Source: Bacteroidetes bacterium HGW-Bacteroidetes-10
Lineage (GTDB): Bacteria; Bacteroidota; Bacteroidia; Bacteroidales; UBA932
Direction: 5' to 3'
Length of the DNA: 64,000 bases
Assembly (NCBI GenBank): GCA_002842695.1
Contig: PHDT01000003.1
Span: 1-64,000 of the forward strand
In this document: positions 53,019-62,240 of the stretch, piece after piece
Numbering within the stretch: the first letter of the stretch is position 1
Layout of the letters: each line of letters opens with the position of its first letter
Translations under genes and position numbers: made by a program
Notes under the pieces: model-generated
Database searches by the model: none
What the model saw: only the letters and a program-made list of their open reading frames with translations
Told to the model about the DNA's origin: nothing

Positions 53019-53612
53019 ATGAAGACCAGCTCAATTATAGAAATAGGCAACATCCTTGTATCATCTGCAATTCTTACGGAGAAGTTCATATGTGACTATC
53101 CCGTTTGCCATGGAGCATGCTGCATTATTGGCGACAGCGGAGCACCCTTAAGCAAAGAGGAGTGCCTGCTGCTGGAGAAAGAGCTGGGAAACATTAAAAG
53201 ACATCTCAGACCTGAGGGGCTCCTCTCCATTGAGGAGCAGGGCCCCTTTGTCCGGGATACCGACGGAGATTTCGTTACACCTCTTGTTAACGGAGAAGAG
53301 TGTGCATACACTCAGTTTGACGACCAGGACAACTGTTTCTGCGGAATTGAAGTGGCTCGCAACAGCGGCGACACCCATTTTCGCAAACCAATTTCCTGCT
53401 GGTTATACCCAATAAGGGTTTCATATCTTTCCAATGGTCTGGTGGCGCTAAATCTGCATGAATGGCATATCTGCCTTGATGCATTTGTTAAAGGCAAAAA
53501 AGAGGGGGTCCCCGTATATAAATTTCTACGGGAACCCCTTATTTTTGCATTTGGCGAAGAGTTCTACAGCCAGCTTGAAATAGCTCACAGGGAGCTTTTC
53601 AATTCAAAATAA
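53019..53612 (+). CDS. DUF3109 family cysteine-rich protein
   Basis: Protein of 197 residues, cytoplasmic-looking. Cysteine-containing segments CDYPVCHGACCIIGDSG, GEECAYTQFD, DNCFCGIE and KPISCWLYPIRV suggest a metal or Fe-S site as in YkgJ-like CxxxCxxCC proteins. Function unknown; common in Bacteroidota. Ends 6 nt from the stop of the convergent prenyl synthase gene. Confidence 0.85.
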   Translation: MKTSSIIEIGNILVSSAILTEKFICDYPVCHGACCIIGDSGAPLSKEECLLLEKELGNIKRHLRPEGLLSIEEQGPFVRDTDGDFVTPLVNGEECAYTQFDDQDNCFCGIEVARNSGDTHFRKPISCWLYPIRVSYLSNGLVALNLHEWHICLDAFVKGKKEGVPVYKFLREPLIFAFGEEFYSQLEIAHRELFNSK

Positions 53613-53618
53613 ATTCAT

Positions 53619-54593
53619 CTATTTTTCTCTGCTTCCCATATATCTTGTCAATTCAACAAGATGGTCCCTGTATATTGAGTCAGGCAAAGACATCAGGCAC
53701 TCCTGAGCCATATTGCACTGATACTCCAGAGCACTCTGAGCAACAGCGTTCCCATTGTATTTCTCAACCAGAGCAAATGCTTGTTCTGCAAGTTTATCAT
53801 CTTCATAACCTGCAAACCTTATAGCATCCAGCATCAGCTCTCTCTCCTCTTCACCGGCAGCCTTAAGGGCAGCAATCAGCGGAAGAGTTAGCTTTTTCTC
53901 CTTTACATCGCCTCCGGTAGGTTTGCCTGTATTGAGCTGTGGTGTATAATCAAAAATATCATCTCTTATCTGGAAAGCAAGACCCAGATGATATGCATAC
54001 TGTTCCATCTTTGAGAGAACTTCCGGAGATGCTCCCATTGTGAAAACCGAACTCTTTATTGCAGCTATAAACAGGCTGGATGTTTTCTGTGCAATTATGC
54101 GATAGTAATCCTCTTCTGTTGTATCCAGGGAAGATGCCTTTTGCATCTGGAACAGTTCACCCTCCGAGAGCTCTTCAACCGCTTTGGTAAAGAAACCCAT
54201 CACCTCCATGTTCCTTTCGCTCACAATAAGTGTAAGAGACTTGGCAAGCCAGTAATCCCCTGTCAGGACAGAGGCCGCAGGATTATATTTATACTGAACA
54301 GTATCCACTCCCCTTCGCTGAGTTGCCTCATCGGCAACATCATCGTGTAGCAGTGTAGCTGTATGTATCATTTCAGAGACAACTGAACAGGCAATGGTCA
54401 GACGCCCCGGATTACCCAGAGCTCTTGCAGCCAGCAGTGAAAGAAGAGGCCGCACCTGTTTTCCCTTGTTATCGAGCAGGTATGTGTTAATAGAATTAAG
54501 AAGGTCCGATTTACTCCAGAGCGCCTCTTTCATAAGCTCCTCGAACTGCAACCACTCGCTGCGGATGTCGTCCTGAATTGCTTTTATATCCAT
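53619..54593 (-). CDS. Polyprenyl diphosphate synthase (octaprenyl-type)
   Basis: Trans-prenyl chain-elongating enzyme, 324 residues, making the side-chain diphosphate for menaquinone. First aspartate-rich motif LLHDDVADEATQRRG, second DDIFDYTPQLNTGKPTGGDVKEKKLTLPL; GKQVRPLLSLLAARALG at the N-terminus. Chain length cannot be set from sequence with certainty. End of the leftward trxA-OMP-LOG run. Confidence 0.92.
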   Translation of the reverse strand: MDIKAIQDDIRSEWLQFEELMKEALWSKSDLLNSINTYLLDNKGKQVRPLLSLLAARALGNPGRLTIACSVVSEMIHTATLLHDDVADEATQRRGVDTVQYKYNPAASVLTGDYWLAKSLTLIVSERNMEVMGFFTKAVEELSEGELFQMQKASSLDTTEEDYYRIIAQKTSSLFIAAIKSSVFTMGASPEVLSKMEQYAYHLGLAFQIRDDIFDYTPQLNTGKPTGGDVKEKKLTLPLIAALKAAGEEERELMLDAIRFAGYEDDKLAEQAFALVEKYNGNAVAQSALEYQCNMAQECLMSLPDSIYRDHLVELTRYMGSREK

Positions 54594-54610
54594 ATATTGT
54601 TTTTTGTAGG

Positions 54611-55192
54611 TTAGGCTGGTGCGTAATGTTTTGGTTCAAGTATCTGAGGTTTGCATTTTTCAATAGCCTCTACCAGTCCGGAAACATCTTCAACCACTAT
54701 TAACGCATCACTCCAGTTTCTGTTCAACATTTTTTCAGAAACCAGATGCGCAAACAATTGCAGCAGGGGGTTAAAGAAACCGTCAAGATTAAGCAGGATA
54801 ACGGTTCCCGGGTACAGGCCAAGCCTTTTTAATGTATAAGTTTCAATAAGTTCTTCAATCGTACCCACACCTCCCGGGAGGGCAACCACGGCATCGGTAT
54901 TTTCACGAAGCATCTCCTTGCGCCGGCTCATTGAGTCAACCAGGGTGAGTTTCCTCAGCGAAGGGTGATCAAGTTCAATATCTTTCATGAACGAGGGCAT
55001 TACACCCTCAACATCACCGCCCAGCTCATTCATCTTGTCAATAAGAACACCCATGAGGCCTCTGCAGCTCCCCCCGCATACGATAGTGTATTCACGAAGA
55101 GAAGCCGCCTTAGCGAAGCTATCGGCGGCCTCCGTGTATTTTTGCTCAAGAATATTGCTCGACGAACAATAGACACAAATTCTCTTGCCCAT
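54611..55192 (-). CDS. LOG family nucleoside 5'-monophosphate phosphoribohydrolase
   Basis: Protein of 193 residues (TIGR00730-type Rossmann fold). Starts MGKRICVYCSSSN and carries the family motif PGGVGTIEELIETYTLKRLG and SMSRRKEML. Members hydrolyse (cytokinin-type) nucleotide monophosphates to base and ribose phosphate; older annotation as lysine decarboxylase is wrong. The longer open frame to 55291 is rejected because it runs into the preceding gene's 3' end. Confidence 0.9.
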   Translation of the reverse strand: MGKRICVYCSSSNILEQKYTEAADSFAKAASLREYTIVCGGSCRGLMGVLIDKMNELGGDVEGVMPSFMKDIELDHPSLRKLTLVDSMSRRKEMLRENTDAVVALPGGVGTIEELIETYTLKRLGLYPGTVILLNLDGFFNPLLQLFAHLVSEKMLNRNWSDALIVVEDVSGLVEAIEKCKPQILEPKHYAPA

Positions 55193-55202
55193 TCTTGTCA
55201 GT

Positions 55203-55859
55203 TTAGAAAAGGAATGCAACCGAGAGCTGGAATCCCTGAATTTTTGCGTTTTCGTATTTCTCTTCCCAGGTAGTGTTTGTGGCTGATTCAAGTTTACCGA
55301 GTCCCCAGTTGTATTTACCCATTATCTGAAGCTTCCAGATATCAAGACCAACACCGGCGCCAACACCATAATTAAAACGGTTAATGTCGTCCCAGTCCTG
55401 GTTTGTAAGGTCACCACCTTTTTGGAGAGCATACGAAATATAAGGGCTGACTACAATAAACGGACGGAGAATCAGCAGATCAAGTCCCAACTGGAAGTTA
55501 ATCGGAAGAGTCAGGTAATCGATCTCAATTTCAGTCATTGTTGGAGGCAGAACAACATTTGATACTATTAAGCCGTTGTGAGGCTGAATTCCTGTGTATG
55601 CCTCTGTAAAAGAGGTTTTAACCTTTGAATACAACAATTCCGGCTGAACACCTATTCCAATGATAGGAATTTTGAACTGCCATGCAATACCAAAGTGATA
55701 GCCTGTCTGATTTTTCCAGGCCTGATCTACAGACCCGCTTTCAGTGACGTCTTCGAGAGTATTGAAGTTCAACCCCGCCTTAATACCAAATTTTGACTGG
55801 CCAAAAGAGAGTGTTGACACTACCATCAACGCCAAAAGAACCGAAAGAAATTTTTTCAT
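55203..55859 (-). CDS. Outer membrane beta-barrel protein (PorT-like)
   Basis: Protein of 218 residues with a signal peptide (to about residue 20, LSFGQS) and alternating amphipathic strands: FGIKAGLNFNTLED, GYHFGIAWQFKIPIIGIGVQPELLYSK, LTLPINFQLGLDLLILRPFIVVSPYISYAL, ending in FQLSVAFLF with a C-terminal aromatic, as needed for BAM insertion. Function unknown. 5 nt after trxA on the same strand. Confidence 0.85.
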   Translation of the reverse strand: MKKFLSVLLALMVVSTLSFGQSKFGIKAGLNFNTLEDVTESGSVDQAWKNQTGYHFGIAWQFKIPIIGIGVQPELLYSKVKTSFTEAYTGIQPHNGLIVSNVVLPPTMTEIEIDYLTLPINFQLGLDLLILRPFIVVSPYISYALQKGGDLTNQDWDDINRFNYGVGAGVGLDIWKLQIMGKYNWGLGKLESATNTTWEEKYENAKIQGFQLSVAFLF

Positions 55860-55864
55860 AATAA

Positions 55865-56182
55865 TTACATTAATGAATTGATTTTTGCAACGATATTTGC
55901 TTTAGTTGTAGAACCCACAATTTTATCAACAACTTCACCATTCTTAAAGAAGAGCAGCGTAGGGATATTGCGGATTCCGTATTTCACAGGTACCTCCGAA
56001 CTGTTGTCAACGTCACATTTAGCAATCACAGCTTTTCCTTCATACTCGCCGGCGAGCTCCTCCACTATTGGAGCAATAACTCTGCACGGACCGCACCATG
56101 GTGCCCAGAAATCTACAAGTACAGGAACATCTGATTTGATTACTATTTCGTTGAAATTCGAATCGTTAACTGCTATAGCCAT
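55865..56182 (-). CDS. trxA: Thioredoxin
   Basis: Cytosolic disulfide reductase, 105 residues, no signal peptide. Active site WCGPC (C30, C33), cis-proline in IRNIPTLLFFKNGEVVDKIVG. Heads a leftward run with an outer membrane protein, LOG and prenyl synthase genes. The 236 bp upstream hold element D. Confidence 0.97.
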   Translation of the reverse strand: MAIAVNDSNFNEIVIKSDVPVLVDFWAPWCGPCRVIAPIVEELAGEYEGKAVIAKCDVDNSSEVPVKYGIRNIPTLLFFKNGEVVDKIVGSTTKANIVAKINSLM

Positions 56183-56270
56183 AATAAATTGATTTTTTCG
56201 TTTGTTTTAAATTACTCTTATGACTGCTAAATTAATATCAATTTTTCTAAAAACCTAAATCTCTTACAAA

Positions 56271-56404
56271 AAAACTCTGCCAGAGTTTTTACGAATAATC
56301 TGATTATTAATGTTATATAAATTAATTCGACTTGATTTTTCTAAACAATCAAGAGCGTAAACATCAATTTTTCAATCACTTCGTAAAAACTCTGGCAGAG
56401 TTTT
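56271..56404. repeat. Palindrome-ended element D / tandem terminator-like hairpins
   Basis: Perfect 25-bp inverted repeat (56271-56295 and 56380-56404). Each arm is a palindrome AAAACTCTG-C/G-CAGAGTTTT plus inward TACGAA. A smaller hairpin (CTTGATT...AATCAAG, 56331-56353) sits between. Each arm alone has a stem plus T-run on the minus strand and could terminate the efflux operon ending at 56419. Confidence 0.75.
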
Positions 56405-56418
56405 CTGGTTTGTCAGAT

Positions 56419-56712
56419 TTAAATCACCGACTCTGCCTCCCAGACAAAGGCGCGCAGTCCCTGCTTCTGAGCAGAATCGTTGATCTTCTTAAGTTCGGCC
56501 AGAAGTTCCTGCAATTTGCTATCCTCAACAACAGCCAGAGTGGCCATGTTTTTTGAGGGCCATGCATGTGTTCCGTAGTGAGGTTCTCCATCTTTGGTAC
56601 CTCGCCCTTCGACGTCGTTCCATTTGGTGAATCCCCTAACGTCGCATTTATCCAGGGCTCCCTGTACGAGAGCATTGTGTGCCTGATTATATACTATCAT
56701 TAATGATTTCAT
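56419..56712 (-). CDS. PG0541-type transporter-associated protein
   Basis: Small protein of 97 residues, cytosolic, of the PG0541 family found beside RND pumps in Bacteroidota. MKSLMIVYNQAHNALVQGALD and KNMATLAVVEDSKLQELLAELK with the end FVWEAESVI suggest a PII-like ferredoxin fold that might sense a small molecule and act on the pump. Its ATG overlaps the pump stop by 4 nt? In fact its start (56712) overlaps the RND stop (56709), so it is translated in the same operon. Role inferred from context only. Confidence 0.8.
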   Translation of the reverse strand: MKSLMIVYNQAHNALVQGALDKCDVRGFTKWNDVEGRGTKDGEPHYGTHAWPSKNMATLAVVEDSKLQELLAELKKINDSAQKQGLRAFVWEAESVI

Positions 56713-59700
56713 GCTTTTGCTTTGTTAAGTTTTAACATTTTTGCCCATGCCTTCCTCTTCTTCTTAATGTCACCGGCGTGGAATGAGGTGTAAACTGTAG
56801 GAATCACAACCAGAGTAAGTATTGTTGAGAGAGAGAGACCACCAATGATTGAAATACCCATAGGTTGCCAGATTTCTGAACCCTCGCCAATTCCCAGAGC
56901 CATTGGAAGCATACCCAGAATTGTTGTTAGTGTTGTCATGAGTACTGGACGCAGACGGGATTTTCCTCCTGAAACCACAGAACGTTTAACTGACGCACCG
57001 CGCTCCTTGTTGAGGTTAATATAGTCTATAAGCACAATACCATTCTTAACAACAATACCCACGAGCATAACCGCACCAATGAGTGCAATAAGGCTGAGTG
57101 TTGTTCCTGTCAGCCACAGAGCAGTAAATACCCCGGTAAAAGCAAACGGAAGCGAGAACATAATTATGAACGGATCGCGGAAGGATTCAAACTGAGCTGC
57201 CATTACAATATATGTCAGAAGAACTACAAGCAGAAGCAGGGTAAACATATCCGAGAATGACTCCTGCTGCTCCTCAATCGCGCCGGACATCTCCACTGCA
57301 ATAAGGTTTGGTTTGTCAATCTTGGCCACCTCTCTTTCTACATCTGCCGCAATATCTCCCAGAGAACGGTCATAAACCGTACCTGTTACTTTAATAACGC
57401 GCTCTCTGTCAAGGTGCTCAATTGATGGCGGAGCGAAGCTCTCTATTACACTCCCTAGTTCGCTCAGGCGAATAGCCTTTCCCTGCGCATTGTAAATAAG
57501 AATGTTCTTGATATCGTCAATTGTAGTTCTGAACTTCTGGTCATTTCTGACAACGATGTCATACTCCTCACCATCTTCGCGAAAGCGGGTGGTTATGATA
57601 CCGTTAATTCTGTTCCTGACCACAGTGGCGGCAGCCGTCATAGTTATTCCGTTCATCGCAAGCTTCTGCCTGTCAAACTGAACCTGGAACTGAGGCATAT
57701 AGTCTTCACGGCTAAGCTTAACATCCCTCAGACCTTCTGTATTTTCCATCACACTGGCAACCTGGCGGGCAACTGTCTCGGCATCATCAAAGTTAAATCC
57801 TAAAACATCCATCTCGAGAGTTGTCCCACCGGTTCCCATTCCCATTCCCTGGTTTCCGCCAGGTGATACTGTATATCTGTAGATCTCAGGAATATTGATA
57901 AGGTCTTTTCTAATCTCATCTGAGATTTCGAAAATATCCCTGTCTCTATCCTTAGGATCTGATAGTTTTGCAGTGTATGAAATAATATGAGTTCCGGAGC
58001 TTCTCATTGAAAGGAACACATTGGCACCGTCTGCCTGACCAAGAGATGTCTGAAGAATCTCGATTTCCGGATACTTCTCCCTCCATGTCTCGTACAGATA
58101 TGTGTTCATTTTTCTTGCCTGCTCTACCCTAGCTCCAACCGGAAGTTCAATTGTAATTCCTATCTGAGAGTTATCTGATGACGGGAAGAAGTCAGTACCC
58201 ACCCTGGCAACCAGGAAGAGACTGGACACAAACATAAGACCGGCTAGTATCATTACCATAAGCCTGTGATTTACAGACCATCTTAGGATATTTTCATACC
58301 ATCTGTCAAGTGCATTAAGAAACTTCTCAATTGGAGAGTAGAAAAACTGGAAAGCTTTTGACCTTTTTGGATCCTCCCTGAGCATCATTGATGAGAGCAT
58401 AGGGGTAAGGGTAAGTGCTGCTATGGTAGATACAACAATGATAATTGTCACAATCCAGCCAAGCTGTTTGAACATGATACCGGCAAGACCAGACACCATT
58501 GTAAGCGGGAAGAATACAGCAACAATTGTAAGTGTGGATGCAATTACTGCAACAGCAACCTCATTTGTAGCATAGATTGCGGCATCCTTGGGACGGCTGC
58601 CTCTCTCTATGTGCGTCGTTATATTCTCAAGCACCACAATTGCGTCATCCACCACCATACCAATTGCAATTGAGAGTGAGCTGAGCGATATAATATTGAG
58701 TGTATTTCCGGTAACCATCAGATAGATGAACGCAGCAATAAGCGAAACGGGGATTGTAAGGATAATGATAAATGTTGCCCTCCATCTTCCAAGGAAGAAG
58801 AGAACCACTATCATCACAAAAAGACCTGCAAGCAAAACTGTCTCAGTGAGGGAACCAATACTGTCCTTGATAAATTCAGATGTATCCAGTACCATGTCCA
58901 GTTTTACATCCGGAGGCAGGCTCTTCTGTATTTCCGGAAGCTCCTTGTTAATCTTGTCTGCAATTTCCACAACGTTGGCTCCGGATTGCTTCTGAACAAC
59001 AATTGTCGCACCGCGCTGTCCGTTTGTGTATATCTCTGTCGAGCGCTCCTTAAGGGTATCCTTTACGGTTGCAACATCCTTTATATAAATGTTCCTTCCC
59101 ATGAAGCTGCCCACAATAAGATTCTCAATCTCGTCGCTCTCCTTGAACTCACCATCTACCCGCATTGAGAAGGTTTCTGAACCAACGTCAATTGTACCCG
59201 CAGGAACGTTCCTGTTTTCCATGGCAACAAGGTTTGCAATCTGTTCGATTGAAATTTTGTATGCCTCCATCTTCTGAGGATCTGTGGATATCTGAATCTC
59301 TCTCTGAGGGGCGCCCGAAATAGAGGTTGATGCAACCCCGTCTATCCTGTTGATAGGGTTTGCAACCTTCTCTTCAAGTATCTTGTAAAGTGCCTTTGAA
59401 CTCACATCTGCATTTGCAGAGATGAATGCAATTGGCATCATGTCTGAGCTGAACTTGAGAACAACAGGAGATTCACAATCGTCCGGGAGGAAGTTGCGCT
59501 GCATGTCCAGTACGGAACGAATATCGTTAACCGCCTCATCCATATTGGTACCATATTCAAACTCAACTGTAATGAGAGAGACGTTATCTTTTGAAACAGA
59601 TGTTATCTTTTTAAGGTCTGAGACTGTACTTAGTGAGGTCTCGAGCCTTTTGGTCACATTCAGTTCAATATCCACTGCACTGGCGCCGGAATAGGTAGTC

Positions 59701-59843
59701 ATTACCGTTGCGGCATTCAGCTCGATTTTTGGATAAAGGTCAACTGAAAGTTTAGAGTATGAGAAAAGACCGAGTACAACAATCGCCACAAATATGAGGG
59801 CGGTTGTTACCGGCTTTTTAACTGCACTTTCATAAATTTTCAT
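56709..59843 (-). CDS. RND multidrug efflux transporter (AcrB/HAE1 type)
   Basis: Proton-driven inner-membrane pump of 1044 residues; twelve membrane segments in the 1+5+1+5 RND layout with two large periplasmic loops. N-terminal YESAVKKPVTTALIFVAIVVLG, the TM4 proton-relay aspartates in GMVVDDAIVVLENI, DRERVIKV, and GIVVKNGIVLIDYINLNKERG are typical. The substrate cannot be told. Centre of the tetR-tolC-MFP-RND-PG0541 operon. Confidence 0.95.
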   Translation of the reverse strand: MKIYESAVKKPVTTALIFVAIVVLGLFSYSKLSVDLYPKIELNAATVMTTYSGASAVDIELNVTKRLETSLSTVSDLKKITSVSKDNVSLITVEFEYGTNMDEAVNDIRSVLDMQRNFLPDDCESPVVLKFSSDMMPIAFISANADVSSKALYKILEEKVANPINRIDGVASTSISGAPQREIQISTDPQKMEAYKISIEQIANLVAMENRNVPAGTIDVGSETFSMRVDGEFKESDEIENLIVGSFMGRNIYIKDVATVKDTLKERSTEIYTNGQRGATIVVQKQSGANVVEIADKINKELPEIQKSLPPDVKLDMVLDTSEFIKDSIGSLTETVLLAGLFVMIVVLFFLGRWRATFIIILTIPVSLIAAFIYLMVTGNTLNIISLSSLSIAIGMVVDDAIVVLENITTHIERGSRPKDAAIYATNEVAVAVIASTLTIVAVFFPLTMVSGLAGIMFKQLGWIVTIIIVVSTIAALTLTPMLSSMMLREDPKRSKAFQFFYSPIEKFLNALDRWYENILRWSVNHRLMVMILAGLMFVSSLFLVARVGTDFFPSSDNSQIGITIELPVGARVEQARKMNTYLYETWREKYPEIEILQTSLGQADGANVFLSMRSSGTHIISYTAKLSDPKDRDRDIFEISDEIRKDLINIPEIYRYTVSPGGNQGMGMGTGGTTLEMDVLGFNFDDAETVARQVASVMENTEGLRDVKLSREDYMPQFQVQFDRQKLAMNGITMTAAATVVRNRINGIITTRFREDGEEYDIVVRNDQKFRTTIDDIKNILIYNAQGKAIRLSELGSVIESFAPPSIEHLDRERVIKVTGTVYDRSLGDIAADVEREVAKIDKPNLIAVEMSGAIEEQQESFSDMFTLLLLVVLLTYIVMAAQFESFRDPFIIMFSLPFAFTGVFTALWLTGTTLSLIALIGAVMLVGIVVKNGIVLIDYINLNKERGASVKRSVVSGGKSRLRPVLMTTLTTILGMLPMALGIGEGSEIWQPMGISIIGGLSLSTILTLVVIPTVYTSFHAGDIKKKRKAWAKMLKLNKAKA

Positions 59844-59856
59844 ACTGATGTCTTAT

Positions 59857-60882
59857 TTAGAGTGAAAGATCGGCTCCACCTTCGGTTACCGATACTTTTG
59901 CCTTGTCAATCAAGTTGTTCATACCTGCCACAATTACTTTCTGACCTTCAGAAAGACCGCTAAGTACCTCATATTCGGCACCAATACGTCTTCCAAGGTC
60001 AACTTTTGTAAATGCTACAGTATCTCCGTCAAGAACATAAACGAATTTATCGTTTGTTCCCTGCTGCTTGATAACAGCCTTATCCGGAACCATTACCCTG
60101 CTTTTTGAGCCAAGGTTTACCCTGGCACGGGCAAACATACCCGGGCGAATCTGCATATTTCCGTTTGCAATGCTCACCTGAACCTGGAAAGTGCGGCTGG
60201 CAGCCTCTATGGTTGGATATACCAGACTTACTTTTCCGGGGAAGGTTTTTCCATCATAAACATCCAGTGAAATATCCACCGGTGTTCCATTCTTTACAAT
60301 TGGATAAAACTCCTCAGATATGCTTATCATAATCTTTACCGGCTGCAGCTGCATCACCACCAGAATAGGCTGACCCATTGTAAGATCACCATTGTCGAAA
60401 TTTCTGGCTGTAACCACTCCGTCAATAGGAGAGAGAAGCTTGGTGTTTTTATCAAGGTTTGCAAGGCTCTCTTCAGATACCTTTACCTGAGTTTTTATTT
60501 GATCATACTGCTGCTGAGATACTCCGCCTGCCTTGTAAAGAGCCTCAACCCTGGCAAGGTCCGTCCTCAGGTTTTCAAGCTGAATCATGGCATTTGCATA
60601 GTTAAGATTTTCCATCTGCACCAGCAGTTGTCCTTTCCTGACTTTGGTTCCTACCTCAACATATATCTTCTCAATCCTCTGCGCAGAAGAGCTTGAAATG
60701 CTGTTCTTCACGAAAGGTTCGATGTTACCGGTGAACTCAGCAATCTGGTTCACCATTTGTGTGCGTGTCTCTGCTATTTTTACCACAGGAAGTGCAGCTT
60801 CATCCTGTCCGGTTTCAGATGCCGAATTGCAGGCGCTGAAAAGTATCAGGCCAAGTGCAAGTAGTAATGTTCCTTTTTTCAT
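59857..60882 (-). CDS. RND periplasmic adaptor (membrane fusion protein)
   Basis: Lipoprotein adaptor of 341 residues linking pump to outer-membrane channel. Lipobox LILFSAC at residues 13-19, barrel-sandwich halves KIYVEVGTKVRKGQLLVQMEN and LSPIDGVVTARNFDNGDLTMGQPI around a helical hairpin, then beta-barrel (FPGKVSLVYPTIEAASRTFQVQVSIAN) and membrane-proximal domain. 13 nt before the pump gene. Confidence 0.94.
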   Translation of the reverse strand: MKKGTLLLALGLILFSACNSASETGQDEAALPVVKIAETRTQMVNQIAEFTGNIEPFVKNSISSSSAQRIEKIYVEVGTKVRKGQLLVQMENLNYANAMIQLENLRTDLARVEALYKAGGVSQQQYDQIKTQVKVSEESLANLDKNTKLLSPIDGVVTARNFDNGDLTMGQPILVVMQLQPVKIMISISEEFYPIVKNGTPVDISLDVYDGKTFPGKVSLVYPTIEAASRTFQVQVSIANGNMQIRPGMFARARVNLGSKSRVMVPDKAVIKQQGTNDKFVYVLDGDTVAFTKVDLGRRIGAEYEVLSGLSEGQKVIVAGMNNLIDKAKVSVTEGGADLSL

Positions 60883-60899
60883 TTTTATGATGTAATTAT

Positions 60900-62240
60900 T
60901 TATTTGTCAAGATTTTCCATGCCAATAACTTTTTCGTATTCGTTTTTGGCCTTAATAAAGTCGTAAAGTGTCTGATTGTAGTTTAGCATTGAACGGGTGA
61001 GAGCAACCTCCGAGTCATTAAGCTCAAGAACAGTTCCCGCACCGGTGTTGAATCTGACCTTGGCTATTTCATAACCCTTCTTTGCCTGAGAAACTGCCTC
61101 TCCGTCTGAAGTAAGCTGGGCACCCGCCCTTATCATTTCGTTTATTGAATTCTGAGCAGAGAGCGTCAGTGATTCAGATAAGAGCTCCCTCTGAAACTCC
61201 ATCTTTTTAATATTTGCCCTGGTCTGCTTCTCTTTGAGAGATACAGAAAGCTTATTAAAAATTGGTATCTGAAGTGAAAGCCCAACAGCAAAAGAGTTGG
61301 CCCAGGGTTTGTCAAACGTAAATTTTTCATTCTGCATCTGCATCTGATAGTTTGCAAAGCCGGCAACAACAGGAAGGCGCTGAGAATGTATTAGTTCATA
61401 GCTCTTATTGAGCCTTTCAAGCTGAATATCCATGGTCTTAAGGGTACTGTTCTGATCAATATCAATTTGCTGAACCGCAAATGAATTCATTTTATCGCGG
61501 AAACTTTCAAAATCTCCAACCACCTCAAGAGGGCGTGAGATTGAAACCGAGAGAAGAACCTTAAGCTGCATTTTTGCTAATTCCAAACCATTCTTTGCCT
61601 GAGTAAGCGAAGGAGAGATATTTCTTGCGGCAACCTCGGAGCGGATTTTATCATATTCGCTGGCCATTCCCTGCTCATACATTTTGCGGATATTGCCAGC
61701 ACTCTCCATTGCATTTTTGTAGCTCTCCTCGAGTACTCTTATGGACTCTTTCATCATTACCACTCCGTAGAAACTGTTTTTCACCTGCTGAATCAAATCC
61801 AGCTTTGTGGTTCTTGCAGATTCCAGTGCAGCCTTAAGCTCAAGCTCTGATAGTTGAATGTTCTTATACAGAGCCATGGAAAAAATTGGCACCTGCATAG
61901 CTCCCGTGAGGGTATAACTATGAGTCGAGCCAACTTCCATTTTACCTCCCGGAAAAAAATCTGAGAAGAATACAGGCTTCATTATATTATTTGAATACTG
62001 CCCGGATGCGTTAAGCGAAGGGAGAAGAGCATACCAGTTTTCCTGTTTGAGATAATCGACTCTTTCGAGTTCGGCATCTGCAATCTTGATGTTAAGGTTA
62101 TCGCTCATCGCGATTTCCAGCGCATTTTCAATTGTAAGCCTGAGAGTGTCGGCACCGTTCTGAGCAGACAACTGCCCGGCCGACAGAAACATTAGAGCAG
62201 CTGCAATAAGTACAGCATTGAGTTTCGTTAAGACTTTCAT
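60900..62240 (-). CDS. TolC-family outer membrane efflux protein
   Basis: Outer-membrane channel of 446 residues with signal peptide (to about residue 26, LSAQ). Two long coiled-coil repeats: LTIENALEIAMSDNLNIKIADAELERVDYLKQENW ... and KVRFNTGAGTVLELNDSEVALTRSMLNYNQTLYDFIKAKNEYEKVIG in the C-terminal half. The start overlaps the tetR stop by 4 nt; the adaptor follows after 17 nt. Confidence 0.93.
   Translation of the reverse strand: MKVLTKLNAVLIAAALMFLSAGQLSAQNGADTLRLTIENALEIAMSDNLNIKIADAELERVDYLKQENWYALLPSLNASGQYSNNIMKPVFFSDFFPGGKMEVGSTHSYTLTGAMQVPIFSMALYKNIQLSELELKAALESARTTKLDLIQQVKNSFYGVVMMKESIRVLEESYKNAMESAGNIRKMYEQGMASEYDKIRSEVAARNISPSLTQAKNGLELAKMQLKVLLSVSISRPLEVVGDFESFRDKMNSFAVQQIDIDQNSTLKTMDIQLERLNKSYELIHSQRLPVVAGFANYQMQMQNEKFTFDKPWANSFAVGLSLQIPIFNKLSVSLKEKQTRANIKKMEFQRELLSESLTLSAQNSINEMIRAGAQLTSDGEAVSQAKKGYEIAKVRFNTGAGTVLELNDSEVALTRSMLNYNQTLYDFIKAKNEYEKVIGMENLDK

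Noticed and set aside
54611-55192. Annotation as lysine decarboxylase
   Set aside because: The PGGxGTxxE motif belongs to LOG phosphoribohydrolases; the older name is a misannotation.
55193-55291. N-terminal extension of the LOG protein
   Set aside because: It is translated from the 3' end of the preceding outer membrane protein gene; family members begin at MGKRICVYC.
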